Positions 12,420 to 19,776 of a DNA stretch of 21,387 nucleotides are shown piece after piece. Origin of the DNA: Actimicrobium sp047621665 (GTDB lineage: Bacteria; Pseudomonadota; Gammaproteobacteria; Burkholderiales; Burkholderiaceae_D); contig JBLHMB010000059.1 of NCBI GenBank assembly GCA_047621665.1, forward strand, positions 1 to 21,387, in the 5' to 3' direction. The translations under genes and the position numbers were made by a program. Position 1 is the stretch's first letter, and each line of letters opens with the position of its first letter. Under the pieces are notes generated by a model. The model saw nothing but the letters and a program-made list of their open reading frames with translations. It did not search any database and was not told the DNA's origin.

Positions 12420-14883
12420 AGCGCTCGCTGTTGCCGGTATCTTTCGCCCGCGGCTGACCTTGCAAACGCTGACTCGCGGCGATGGCCTGCTCGGGATGCG
12501 ACCGTCCGGATTGTTCGGGCCGCGCGGCGGTAATGTGACCGTGGCACAAATTGACTGGACTTACGCGACGCCGTCGGGTTTGCGCTGGCAGATCGTCGCC
12601 CCGACCGGACTGCTCAATCGTCGTCCTGCCGGCATGGCGCCGGTGCTTGACGAGACCGGCCGGCACGCGCTGGTGCGCGATCTCAGCGCCGAGGCCGATG
12701 CGCTGGACCGGATTCTGGAACTGGGGTTTCATCCGCTGCCTGCCAAGTCATTGCAATGGCGCAGCGATAGTGTGTTGCCACCCGGTCAGCCGCTGTGGAG
12801 CTTGCTGCAGGAAGAATTCTTTGGCGATTTCTGGGCCGAGCAATTGCCCGGTTTGCAGGAGCTGGGCTGGCGCGTGGTGGTGCAGCCGGGATTTGCGCAC
12901 GAAAGCGTGACCGTCGATGCGTGGCATCTGGTGGTCAATCCGGTCAATGGCGAAGTGCTCGGCAAAGAGGTGGCCGCACCGTTGCGACGGCGCGCCGGTG
13001 GCGTCGTTGCGTTGGGCGGACCGGCCAACGCCGGGTCGTGGTTGCTGTCGCTGGGTATCGAGATCAATGGCGAGTTGCTCGATCTGGTGCCGATGCTGGC
13101 GCTGTTGCTCAAGCAAGACCGGCGCTGGCTCAATGCCGGACTGATCGCGCAGATCGATGATGCGGCAGTGATCCGCTTGCGCGCGCCGGGAGGCAAGCGC
13201 ATCGATGCGTTCGCGGCACCGCTCAAGGCTATCGTCACCAGCATGCTCGATTTACTGACCGACCCGCGCCGCAAGGACGGTCCCTTGTTGCTGTCGTCCT
13301 GGGATGCCGAACGGCTGGAGCAATTGCGCCTCAGCCTGCTGGCGTCGCAAGCCGAACGTGCCGGGCCGCTCGGCCAATGGCAACTGCAAGGTCTGGCCGG
13401 CTTGCAGACATTGGCGCAGCGTTTGTCGGCCGTCGGCGGCGTGCAGCCGGTGCTTGCACCAGCCGGAATGGGTGTGACACTGCGCCCCTACCAATTGCAT
13501 GGTGTGGCATGGCTGCAATATCTGCGTGCCCACGACCTCGCAGGCATTCTCGCCGACGACATGGGGCTGGGCAAAACCGCGCAGGCGTTGGCCCATCTGC
13601 TGATCGAAAAGCAGGCCGGCCGGCTCGACTGTCCGGCGCTGGTGGTGCTGCCGACATCGTTACTATTCAACTGGCAAGCCGAAGCGCAGCGCATGGCGCC
13701 CGACTTGCGCGTGCTGACCTTGCAAGGCGCGCAGCGCGCTGCCGATTTTTCGCGGATGGCCGATTACGACATCGTGCTGACCACTTATCCGCTGGTGTGG
13801 CGCGACCTCGATCGCTTGCGGGTACAGCGCTTTCATTTGCTGATCCTCGATGAAGCGCAAAGCGTCAAAAATCCGGCCGGGCGCAGTGCCAACGCGATCC
13901 GTCGTTTGCAGGCGCGCCATCGTCTTTGCATCACCGGTACACCGCTGGAAAATCATCTCGGCGAACTCTGGACCCAGTTCGATTTTTTACTCCCGGGTTT
14001 TCTGGGGGATCAACGCAGTTTTCAGCGCCTGTGGCGCCGGCCTATCGAGGTCAATGGCGAGACCGTGCGGGCCCGGTTGCTGGCGCAGCGCGTGCGTCCG
14101 TTTATCCTGCGGCGGCGCAAGAGCGAGGTCGCCACCGAACTGCCGCCGCGCATCGACATCATCAAGCGCGTGCAATTGCAAGGCCATCAGCGCGACCTGT
14201 ACGAAAGTGTGCGGGTGGCGTGCGATGAACAGGTGCGCAGGATACTGGCGCGCAAGGGCTTTCGTAACGCGCAGATTTCGATTCTCGATGCGTTGCTCAA
14301 GTTACGCCAGGTCTGCTGCGATCCGTACTTGCTGAAAGGTCCGGCGATGGCCCCGGCGATGGAGCGCGCCAAGATTGCCTTGCTTCGCGACCTGTTACCG
14401 GGGCTGGTGGCCGAAGGGCGACGCGTGCTGGTGTTTTCGCAGTTTACCGAATTGCTGGCCCTGCTCGAAGTCGAGCTCGATGCACTGGGGTTGCCCTGGC
14501 TGTCGCTGACCGGCAAGACGCCGACAGCGCAGCGCGGAGATGTCGTTGCGCGATTCCAGGACTTGCACGAGCCGATTTTGCTGGTCAGTCTCAAGGCGGG
14601 CGGGGTTGGCCTGAACCTGACGGCGGCCGATACCGTGATCCATCTCGATCCATGGTGGAATCCGGCCGTCGAAGAGCAAGCGACGGCGCGCGCGCACCGC
14701 ATCGGCCAGACTCAGACGGTACTGGTCTACAAGCTGGTGGTCGAGGGCAGCATCGAAGAGCGCATTCTGGCTTTGCAGGCGCGCAAGGCAGCGCTGGCCG
14801 AGGGCGTACTTGGCAATGATGGCGCTTTTTCAGCCAAGTTCGATGCCGACGATTTGCTCGGGTTACTGGCGCCACTGGCCTGA
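12412..14883 (+). CDS. SNF2/HepA-family DEAD-like helicase
   Basis: 823-aa superfamily 2 ATPase, expected to translocate on double-stranded DNA and remodel nucleoprotein or stalled RNA polymerase. The first 350 or so residues are a family-specific region without a motif I recognise; no SWIM zinc finger was seen. The SNF2 core starts at LRPYQLHGVAWLQYL. It has Walker A DDMGLGKTAQAL (Lys388), DEAQ box LILDEAQSVKNP (Asp480), motif III ITGTPLENHLGELW, then the helicase C lobe with VFSQFTELLALLE, VSLKAGGVGLNLTAAD, DPWWNPAVEEQA and ARAHRIGQ (Arg763). ATG 12412 overlaps the hydratase stop by eight bases (ATGACTGA); the longer frame from 12373 lies inside the hydratase and is less likely. Confidence 0.93.
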   Translation: MTEALAVAGIFRPRLTLQTLTRGDGLLGMRPSGLFGPRGGNVTVAQIDWTYATPSGLRWQIVAPTGLLNRRPAGMAPVLDETGRHALVRDLSAEADALDRILELGFHPLPAKSLQWRSDSVLPPGQPLWSLLQEEFFGDFWAEQLPGLQELGWRVVVQPGFAHESVTVDAWHLVVNPVNGEVLGKEVAAPLRRRAGGVVALGGPANAGSWLLSLGIEINGELLDLVPMLALLLKQDRRWLNAGLIAQIDDAAVIRLRAPGGKRIDAFAAPLKAIVTSMLDLLTDPRRKDGPLLLSSWDAERLEQLRLSLLASQAERAGPLGQWQLQGLAGLQTLAQRLSAVGGVQPVLAPAGMGVTLRPYQLHGVAWLQYLRAHDLAGILADDMGLGKTAQALAHLLIEKQAGRLDCPALVVLPTSLLFNWQAEAQRMAPDLRVLTLQGAQRAADFSRMADYDIVLTTYPLVWRDLDRLRVQRFHLLILDEAQSVKNPAGRSANAIRRLQARHRLCITGTPLENHLGELWTQFDFLLPGFLGDQRSFQRLWRRPIEVNGETVRARLLAQRVRPFILRRRKSEVATELPPRIDIIKRVQLQGHQRDLYESVRVACDEQVRRILARKGFRNAQISILDALLKLRQVCCDPYLLKGPAMAPAMERAKIALLRDLLPGLVAEGRRVLVFSQFTELLALLEVELDALGLPWLSLTGKTPTAQRGDVVARFQDLHEPILLVSLKAGGVGLNLTAADTVIHLDPWWNPAVEEQATARAHRIGQTQTVLVYKLVVEGSIEERILALQARKAALAEGVLGNDGAFSAKFDADDLLGLLAPLA

Positions 14884-14906
14884 CCCCGGCCGTTGGCGCT
14901 TTATTG
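14869..14906 (+). terminator. Terminator of the exonuclease-hydratase-SNF2 operon
   Basis: GCGCCA (14869-14874) pairs with TGGCGC (14894-14899), with GGCC (14877-14880) against GGCC (14888-14891) nested inside. TTTATT follows. The stem begins inside the last SNF2 codons and includes the stop. No T-run appears on the other strand, so it should serve the plus-strand operon and not HDOD. Confidence 0.55.
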
Positions 14907-15701
14907 CATGCGGATGAAGGTGTCTTCGTCGGGGAATTTGGCATGCAGCCATTCGCCATCCATTAGCAACGCATGGACCAGGTCTTCGGGTAAATCATCG
15001 AGTGCGTCGACCGTCGCATGCGGTGTATCGGCCAGCAATCCCGACAGATGAACAATCGCCGCCAGTCGTGAAAAAGGCCGATTTGCCAACGGATCGAACG
15101 ATTGCTGCAGCGCCGTCACGATCCCGGCCGGGAAGTCCCAGCGTCGTGCCAGTTCACCGGTGATCTGTCCTTCGGTAAAACCGGACAGGTTTTTTTCGCG
15201 CTCCCAGCGACCACCGGGAAGATGCGGCATTTTTTCAATTTCCTTCAGAATGACCGGATCGGCCTGACCGATCAGCAGCTCGCCCAGGCGCTGCATCATG
15301 CCGGTTAGCCAGGCTTGCTGCGGATCGGCACCGATGCCTTTTGCCATCCACTGCGCGTAGCCGGCGGTCGCCATGCTGGTGCTCCAGAATTCACGCGGGT
15401 CGAGGCCCGGCAGCAAAGGGAATGAGTCGCACAGACACGATGCCATCGAAAGCGTGCGCACCTTGCTCATGCCGACCAGCGAAATCGCATCATCGATCGA
15501 ACTGACGCCGCGCGGCAAACCAAACGCGGCACTATTGGCCAGTCGCAGCAGTTTGGCCGTCATCGCCGGATCGCGGGCGATGAGGTCGCTGACCTGCTGC
15601 ACGGAACTGTTGTCGTCGTTGAGCGTTTTGATCAATGCATGTGCCACCTCTGACAGCGTGGGCAATTTGATGTTGGAAAAAAAGAAATCGAGTGTTGGCA
15701 T
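14901..15701 (-). CDS. HDOD-domain signalling protein
   Basis: 266-aa protein consisting almost wholly of an HDOD domain, a catalytically silent relative of HD phosphohydrolases found in bacterial signal transduction. Family segments are LPTLSEVAHALIK near the start, VSDLIARDPAMTAKLLRLANSA, ISLVGMSKVRTL, and ELARRWDFPAGIVTALQQ. Where true HD enzymes have the His-Asp pair, the sequence reads WLTGMMQRLGELL, without it. No membrane segment. AGGGGA lies upstream of ATG 15701. It is the last gene of the minus-strand signalling run, 220 bases after the diguanylate cyclase gene, so it may have its own promoter. Confidence 0.9.
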   Translation of the reverse strand: MPTLDFFFSNIKLPTLSEVAHALIKTLNDDNSSVQQVSDLIARDPAMTAKLLRLANSAAFGLPRGVSSIDDAISLVGMSKVRTLSMASCLCDSFPLLPGLDPREFWSTSMATAGYAQWMAKGIGADPQQAWLTGMMQRLGELLIGQADPVILKEIEKMPHLPGGRWEREKNLSGFTEGQITGELARRWDFPAGIVTALQQSFDPLANRPFSRLAAIVHLSGLLADTPHATVDALDDLPEDLVHALLMDGEWLHAKFPDEDTFIRMQ

Positions 15702-15921
15702 GGTTGTTCCCCTGATGGCTTCATTGGCGGCACAAGGCCGCGTGTCGTGGCAACGACAGTGTGGCGTCAGGGAGCTTTCCAGTGCAGAGTCGAATTGTCA
15801 GTCACGGTGTTCGAAAAACTATTGAGTGATAGATGCCGGAGCGCAGGTGTGGCACCAAGGTGCCCTATCTGCGAGAGGGAGCGAGTTATGTCGCAGGGCT
15901 GCAGCATCAACTGAAACGACG
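15702..15921. other. 220-bp gap between diguanylate cyclase and HDOD genes
   Basis: No gene or clear promoter was recognised. Two small hairpins are visible: TGTCGT-GGCA-ACGACA (15743-15758) and the near-perfect palindrome GGCACC-AA-GGTGCC (15851-15864). Neither is followed by a T-run on either strand, so they are not classical terminators. The gap probably holds the HDOD promoter. Confidence 0.4.
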
Positions 15922-17505
15922 TCAACCGGCGCTGACGACGCGGTTCTTGCCGGCTTTTTTGGCCTGATACAGCGCGCTATCGGCGCGCTTGAGCAATCCG
16001 ATTTTGTCTTCCGGCCCATTGCGTAGTGCGACGCCGGCGCTGAAGGTAATCAGGATGCGCTCATTGTTGTGCATGAAAATGCGCTTCGTGAGTTCTCGCT
16101 GCAGCCGGGTCACGGTGCGGGTGGCTTCTTCTATCGAGGTGTCGGGTAGCAGGATCAGGAATTCTTCCCCGCCAAAGCGTGCCAGCACATCCATCGTGCG
16201 CAGCGTGTCTTTGATCACGCGTACCAGATACACCAGTGCTTCGTCGCCGGCAATATGGCCGTGGGTATCGTTGAGACGTTTGAAGTCATCCAGATCAAGC
16301 ATCGCGATGCACAGTGGCGACTTACGCCGATCAGCGCGCGCCAGCTCCCGATCGAAGACATCGTCCAGACCGCGCCGGTTCAAGCTGCCGGTGAGCTGGT
16401 CTTCCCGCACCAGATCGCTCATCTCTGCGAGGGTTAATTCGAGATCGTGAATGCGCTGTTGGGCCGCATCGGCGGCCTGACGCACGACGATCATGTCATC
16501 GCGCGACTGCAACGTGTCGAATTGTGCCTGGCGCGTGTCACGCATCACGTCATCGAGGATGGCATTGAGGGTACCGATGTCGCTGGCCTGAGTGATTTTT
16601 AGTGAATAAGCCTCGATCTTTTCGTGATAATCACCCGTGCTGGCGGCCATTGTGCCGAGACGGTCGATGAACGTGATCATCATGTTTTTGACGGTGACCT
16701 TGGCTTCGGTCAGGCTGTGCTTGAGTGTGCCTTGCTTGTAAATTACATCTTTCATGTCGCGTGTCGCATCTTGCAGCGCATGATGATTGACCGGTCCCGC
16801 CAGCAGTTGTTGTACGCTTTCGACCTGGCCATGCAGCCAGCTGTCTTCTTCAGTCAGTTCGCTAACATTTTCCAGCAACAGCTTGAACAGGCGCAGCAGC
16901 AGTTCCTGTTCTTCAGCAACGTCTCCGGCGCGCATTTCGATCTTGAAACAGAGTTGACGCAGCCGGGTCCCCACCTCATCGAGACTGTCTTCGGTCATGG
17001 CCTCCTTAACCAGACGTCCGAGCGATTCGGCTTCGTCCGCCAGTTCCGGTGCTGTGCTGAGCAATGCGGCAACAGCTAGCAACAGCGTGCGCGAGAGTAG
17101 ATCACGTAGCGCGCGCAGTTGGCGGTCGTCGACCGGCGCGGCGGTCATAGGTGAGGCTTGTATAACCGGCGGCTGGCAGGTAATACGAGTCAGGTGCGCG
17201 ACCATCAGTTCAGAGAGCGCAGAGGAATAAGCGTTCCAGTCGCGCGCGGTGGCGGCAAGTTCCAGACGCTTGCCGAAACCGTTGATGTCATCCAGTTCGG
17301 TGGTGAGATCGAGCAATGCTCTGGCAAATTGAATCAGGGTCTGTTCGGCACCCGGCGTGTTGCTGTTGCCAGCAATTTCTTCGTAGACCAGTCGATAGGC
17401 ATCCGGCGTCGGTGCCATCCTACGCACTGCCAATTGGCGAAACGTTTCACGAGCCAGTTCAGTAGGATTTTGCGCGGAGCTTGCAGCGACGTCTTTTGAT
17501 TTCAT
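15922..17505 (-). CDS. Diguanylate cyclase with a long helical N-terminal region
   Basis: 527-aa soluble protein that should make c-di-GMP from two GTP. The C-terminal GGDEF domain (about 365-525) contains DQLTGSLNRRG, the metal-binding LDLDDFKRLND (Asp404), the signature GGEEF (445-449), and an inhibitory I-site RTMD (436-439) exactly five residues before it, so product feedback is likely. The N-terminal 360 residues are mostly helical; the opening NPTELARETFRQLAVRRMAPTPDAYRLVYEEI recalls a domain often found on betaproteobacterial cyclases. A coiled-coil-like stretch lies at about 330-365. No membrane segments. AGGA precedes ATG 17505. It lies 121 bases downstream of the response regulator gene, in the same direction. 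Confidence 0.93.
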   Translation of the reverse strand: MKSKDVAASSAQNPTELARETFRQLAVRRMAPTPDAYRLVYEEIAGNSNTPGAEQTLIQFARALLDLTTELDDINGFGKRLELAATARDWNAYSSALSELMVAHLTRITCQPPVIQASPMTAAPVDDRQLRALRDLLSRTLLLAVAALLSTAPELADEAESLGRLVKEAMTEDSLDEVGTRLRQLCFKIEMRAGDVAEEQELLLRLFKLLLENVSELTEEDSWLHGQVESVQQLLAGPVNHHALQDATRDMKDVIYKQGTLKHSLTEAKVTVKNMMITFIDRLGTMAASTGDYHEKIEAYSLKITQASDIGTLNAILDDVMRDTRQAQFDTLQSRDDMIVVRQAADAAQQRIHDLELTLAEMSDLVREDQLTGSLNRRGLDDVFDRELARADRRKSPLCIAMLDLDDFKRLNDTHGHIAGDEALVYLVRVIKDTLRTMDVLARFGGEEFLILLPDTSIEEATRTVTRLQRELTKRIFMHNNERILITFSAGVALRNGPEDKIGLLKRADSALYQAKKAGKNRVVSAG

Positions 17506-17626
17506 GTGATCAATCCTGCTCGAAAGTCATGACATTGAGGCACGATATTACACCGAGTAAAGGTATCCATTGGATTGATTAATGGTTAATTTGTTGTATC
17601 CCAGTGCGTGGTGGCTTGCATTTCTC

Positions 17627-18274
17627 TCAATCAACCAGATGATTTCTGATGGCATAGTGGGTCAGCTCCGCGTTGTGACGCAACTTCATTTTTTGCAACA
17701 GGCGTGAACGGTACATGCTGATGGTTTTGACTGACAGGACGAGTTCGTTGGCGATATCGGTCACCGTTTTGCCGGAGGCAATCATCGTCAGGGTCTGGTA
17801 TTCACGGTCGGACAAGGTTTCGTGGGCCGGGATTTCGCGGTCGTCGCCGACCTGATTGGCCAGCTCCTGGGCCAGCTCGGTGCTGATGTACTTGCGTCCG
17901 GATGCCACCTGGCGAATGGCATTGACCAGTTCGGCCGGGGCACTTTGCTTGTTGAGATAGCCGGAAGCACCAGCTTTGAGCGAACGGATGGCGTACTGGT
18001 CTTCACGGTGCATCGACAACATCAGCACTGCGATGGCCGGATATTCCTTGCGGATCTGCTTGAGCACCTCAATGCCGCTGCGATCCGGCATCGAAATATC
18101 GAGCAGCAGGACATCGGCCTCCCCGGCGCGCGCCAGCTTGACCGCATCCAGACCATTTTCGGCTGCACCGGCGACGACGATGTCCTTGGTATCTGCCAGA
18201 ATCTGCTTGAGGCCTTCGCGGACAATCGCGTGGTCGTCCGCGATGAGTACGCGGATTAATTCTTTCTTATTCAT
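17627..18274 (-). CDS. NarL/FixJ-family response regulator
   Basis: 215-aa two-component response regulator. The receiver domain (about 6-125) has the acidic pair in LIADDHAIVREGL, the phospho-acceptor Asp59 in LLLDISMPDRSG, and the conserved Lys in GYLNKQSAP. The LuxR-type helix-turn-helix (about 150-213) has LSDREYQTLTMIASGKTVTDIANEL and LSVKTISMYRSRLLQKM. It should bind DNA as a dimer when phosphorylated. Its ATG overlaps the end of the kinase gene by eight bases (ATGAATAA), which makes that kinase its cognate partner. Targets are unknown; nearby c-di-GMP genes are candidates. Confidence 0.95.
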   Translation of the reverse strand: MNKKELIRVLIADDHAIVREGLKQILADTKDIVVAGAAENGLDAVKLARAGEADVLLLDISMPDRSGIEVLKQIRKEYPAIAVLMLSMHREDQYAIRSLKAGASGYLNKQSAPAELVNAIRQVASGRKYISTELAQELANQVGDDREIPAHETLSDREYQTLTMIASGKTVTDIANELVLSVKTISMYRSRLLQKMKLRHNAELTHYAIRNHLVD

Positions 18275-19775
18275 GGGCTGGCTTTTTCTTTGCCTGCGAT
18301 ATGTTTTTCATTGATTCCCTCGGCAAGGCCGGCAACGGAATGCGGATTGCCACCATGCTGCCGCCCTTCGACAGATTGCTAACGGACAAACTGCCCCCAA
18401 GCGCCTTGGCGCGTTCGATCATCCCGAGGATACCGAACGAGGCCGGCTTTTGCCTGTCGCGCAACACGATTCCTATCCCATTGTCGCTGATTTCCATCCG
18501 GATGCCGCGCTGGTTGCGGATCAGGCGTACCTGCACACTGCTGGCGCGGGCATGCTTGCTAATATTATTAAGCGACTCCTGAAATATCCTGAACAAGGCA
18601 CTAGCTTGTTCCGGCGGCAGGTCGATGTCGTTGTCGCTACTGGCGACATGACATGGAATGCCCACCTGCTTTTCAAATTCGACCGCTTGCCATTCAATGG
18701 CGGCAACGATGCCGAAATCGAGGATGCTTGGTCGCAGGTCGACTGAAATTCTATGGATCGATTCGATTGTCCGGTCGACCAGCGAGTCGACGTAATCGGC
18801 CTTGTCGGTCAGGATAGGATCATCCGGCAAACGGCGTTTGAGCAATGCCAGAGCCATCTTGATGGCAGTCAGGTTGCCGCCGAGGTCATCATGTATTTCG
18901 CGGGCGATGCGTGTCCGTTCCTCTTCCTTGACGCGTTCAATGTGGGCCGATAGCTCGGCCAGTTGCGCCCGTGAACGCTTGATTTCTGTCTGTTCGAGCT
19001 TGCTCTGGGTGATGTTGGTCATGATGCCCTCCCACTGTATGCTGCCATCGGATCGCTCGCGCGGCATCGCACGCAAATTGATCCATTTGATGTCCTTCCA
19101 TTCTTCTATCCAGAGCCGGCCGTCCCAGTTCCAGCTGCGCGTTTCCTCCGCGGAGCTCTGCATTGATGCCAGATAGGACGCTCTGTCCTCGGGAAGGATC
19201 AACTCCATAAACTGACCCGGATCAGCATGCAGGTGCTCCTGACTTACACCAAGCAGGGCATGGCAGGCGTCGCTCAGGTACGGAAATGCCATTGTGTTGT
19301 CTGGCATCAGCCGGAATTGATAGACCAGTCCGGGAGTATTCGACACAATAGCGCGAAAGCGTGCCTCGATGAGCCCCAATGCCGTCGCTGACGCTTGTGT
19401 CGCGCTCTGGTCTTTACAGATCATCAGCAGTGCGGGCGCTTCTTCATGGCAGCATAGAAAAAACCGGACATTTCCGGGATACGGGCAGCCATCCTTCCGG
19501 AGCAACGTAGTTTCTATGGCAACTGCGTCCTGCTTTCCGGTGCGCAGTAACTCCAGCACCGTCGCCATCCTTTCGGTGTCTAGTGTGGGAGCGATATCGT
19601 GTAACTGCATGCGATCGAGCTCGCGCGCGCTGTACTGGAGGTTGCTCTGCGTAGACCGGTTTGTCACAAGGAAATTAAAATCCTCCAAGCCGAGCAGACT
19701 GATCTCGTCGAAGCTTTCGTTCATGGTGACATGCAGCCAATGTCCGCTGTTCTTGACAGATTGCGACGCCGACAA
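18267..19775 (-). CDS. Soluble PAS-domain histidine kinase (HisKA_3/NarX type)
   Basis: 502-aa kinase from the proposed TTG start at 19775. AGGAG (19787-19783) stands seven bases before this TTG, which begins one base after the stop of the upstream gene. An ATG at 19799 is also in frame but lacks such a site and would overlap that gene by 23 bases; ATG 19724 is a third option. Two PAS-like regions lie at about 22-122 and 137-257, the second ending in the usual GIMTNITQSK. The HisKA_3 box is RIAREIHDDLGGNL with His295. The ATPase domain has FQESLNNISKHA (N box) and DNGIG (431-435). There is no membrane segment, so it senses a cytosolic signal or receives one from a partner. Confidence 0.9.
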   Translation of the reverse strand: MSASQSVKNSGHWLHVTMNESFDEISLLGLEDFNFLVTNRSTQSNLQYSARELDRMQLHDIAPTLDTERMATVLELLRTGKQDAVAIETTLLRKDGCPYPGNVRFFLCCHEEAPALLMICKDQSATQASATALGLIEARFRAIVSNTPGLVYQFRLMPDNTMAFPYLSDACHALLGVSQEHLHADPGQFMELILPEDRASYLASMQSSAEETRSWNWDGRLWIEEWKDIKWINLRAMPRERSDGSIQWEGIMTNITQSKLEQTEIKRSRAQLAELSAHIERVKEEERTRIAREIHDDLGGNLTAIKMALALLKRRLPDDPILTDKADYVDSLVDRTIESIHRISVDLRPSILDFGIVAAIEWQAVEFEKQVGIPCHVASSDNDIDLPPEQASALFRIFQESLNNISKHARASSVQVRLIRNQRGIRMEISDNGIGIVLRDRQKPASFGILGMIERAKALGGSLSVSNLSKGGSMVAIRIPLPALPRESMKNISQAKKKPAHE

Positions 19776-19776
19776 G

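Noticed and set aside
13377..13853. 158-codon second-frame reading frame inside the SNF2 gene
   Set aside because: Overlaps the conserved helicase core; Arg/Ala-rich composition typical of a GC-driven shadow.
17506..17626. Promoter with TAATAT before the diguanylate cyclase gene
   Set aside because: A TAATAT is present on the minus strand, but no acceptable -35 box at proper spacing was found, so it was not annotated.
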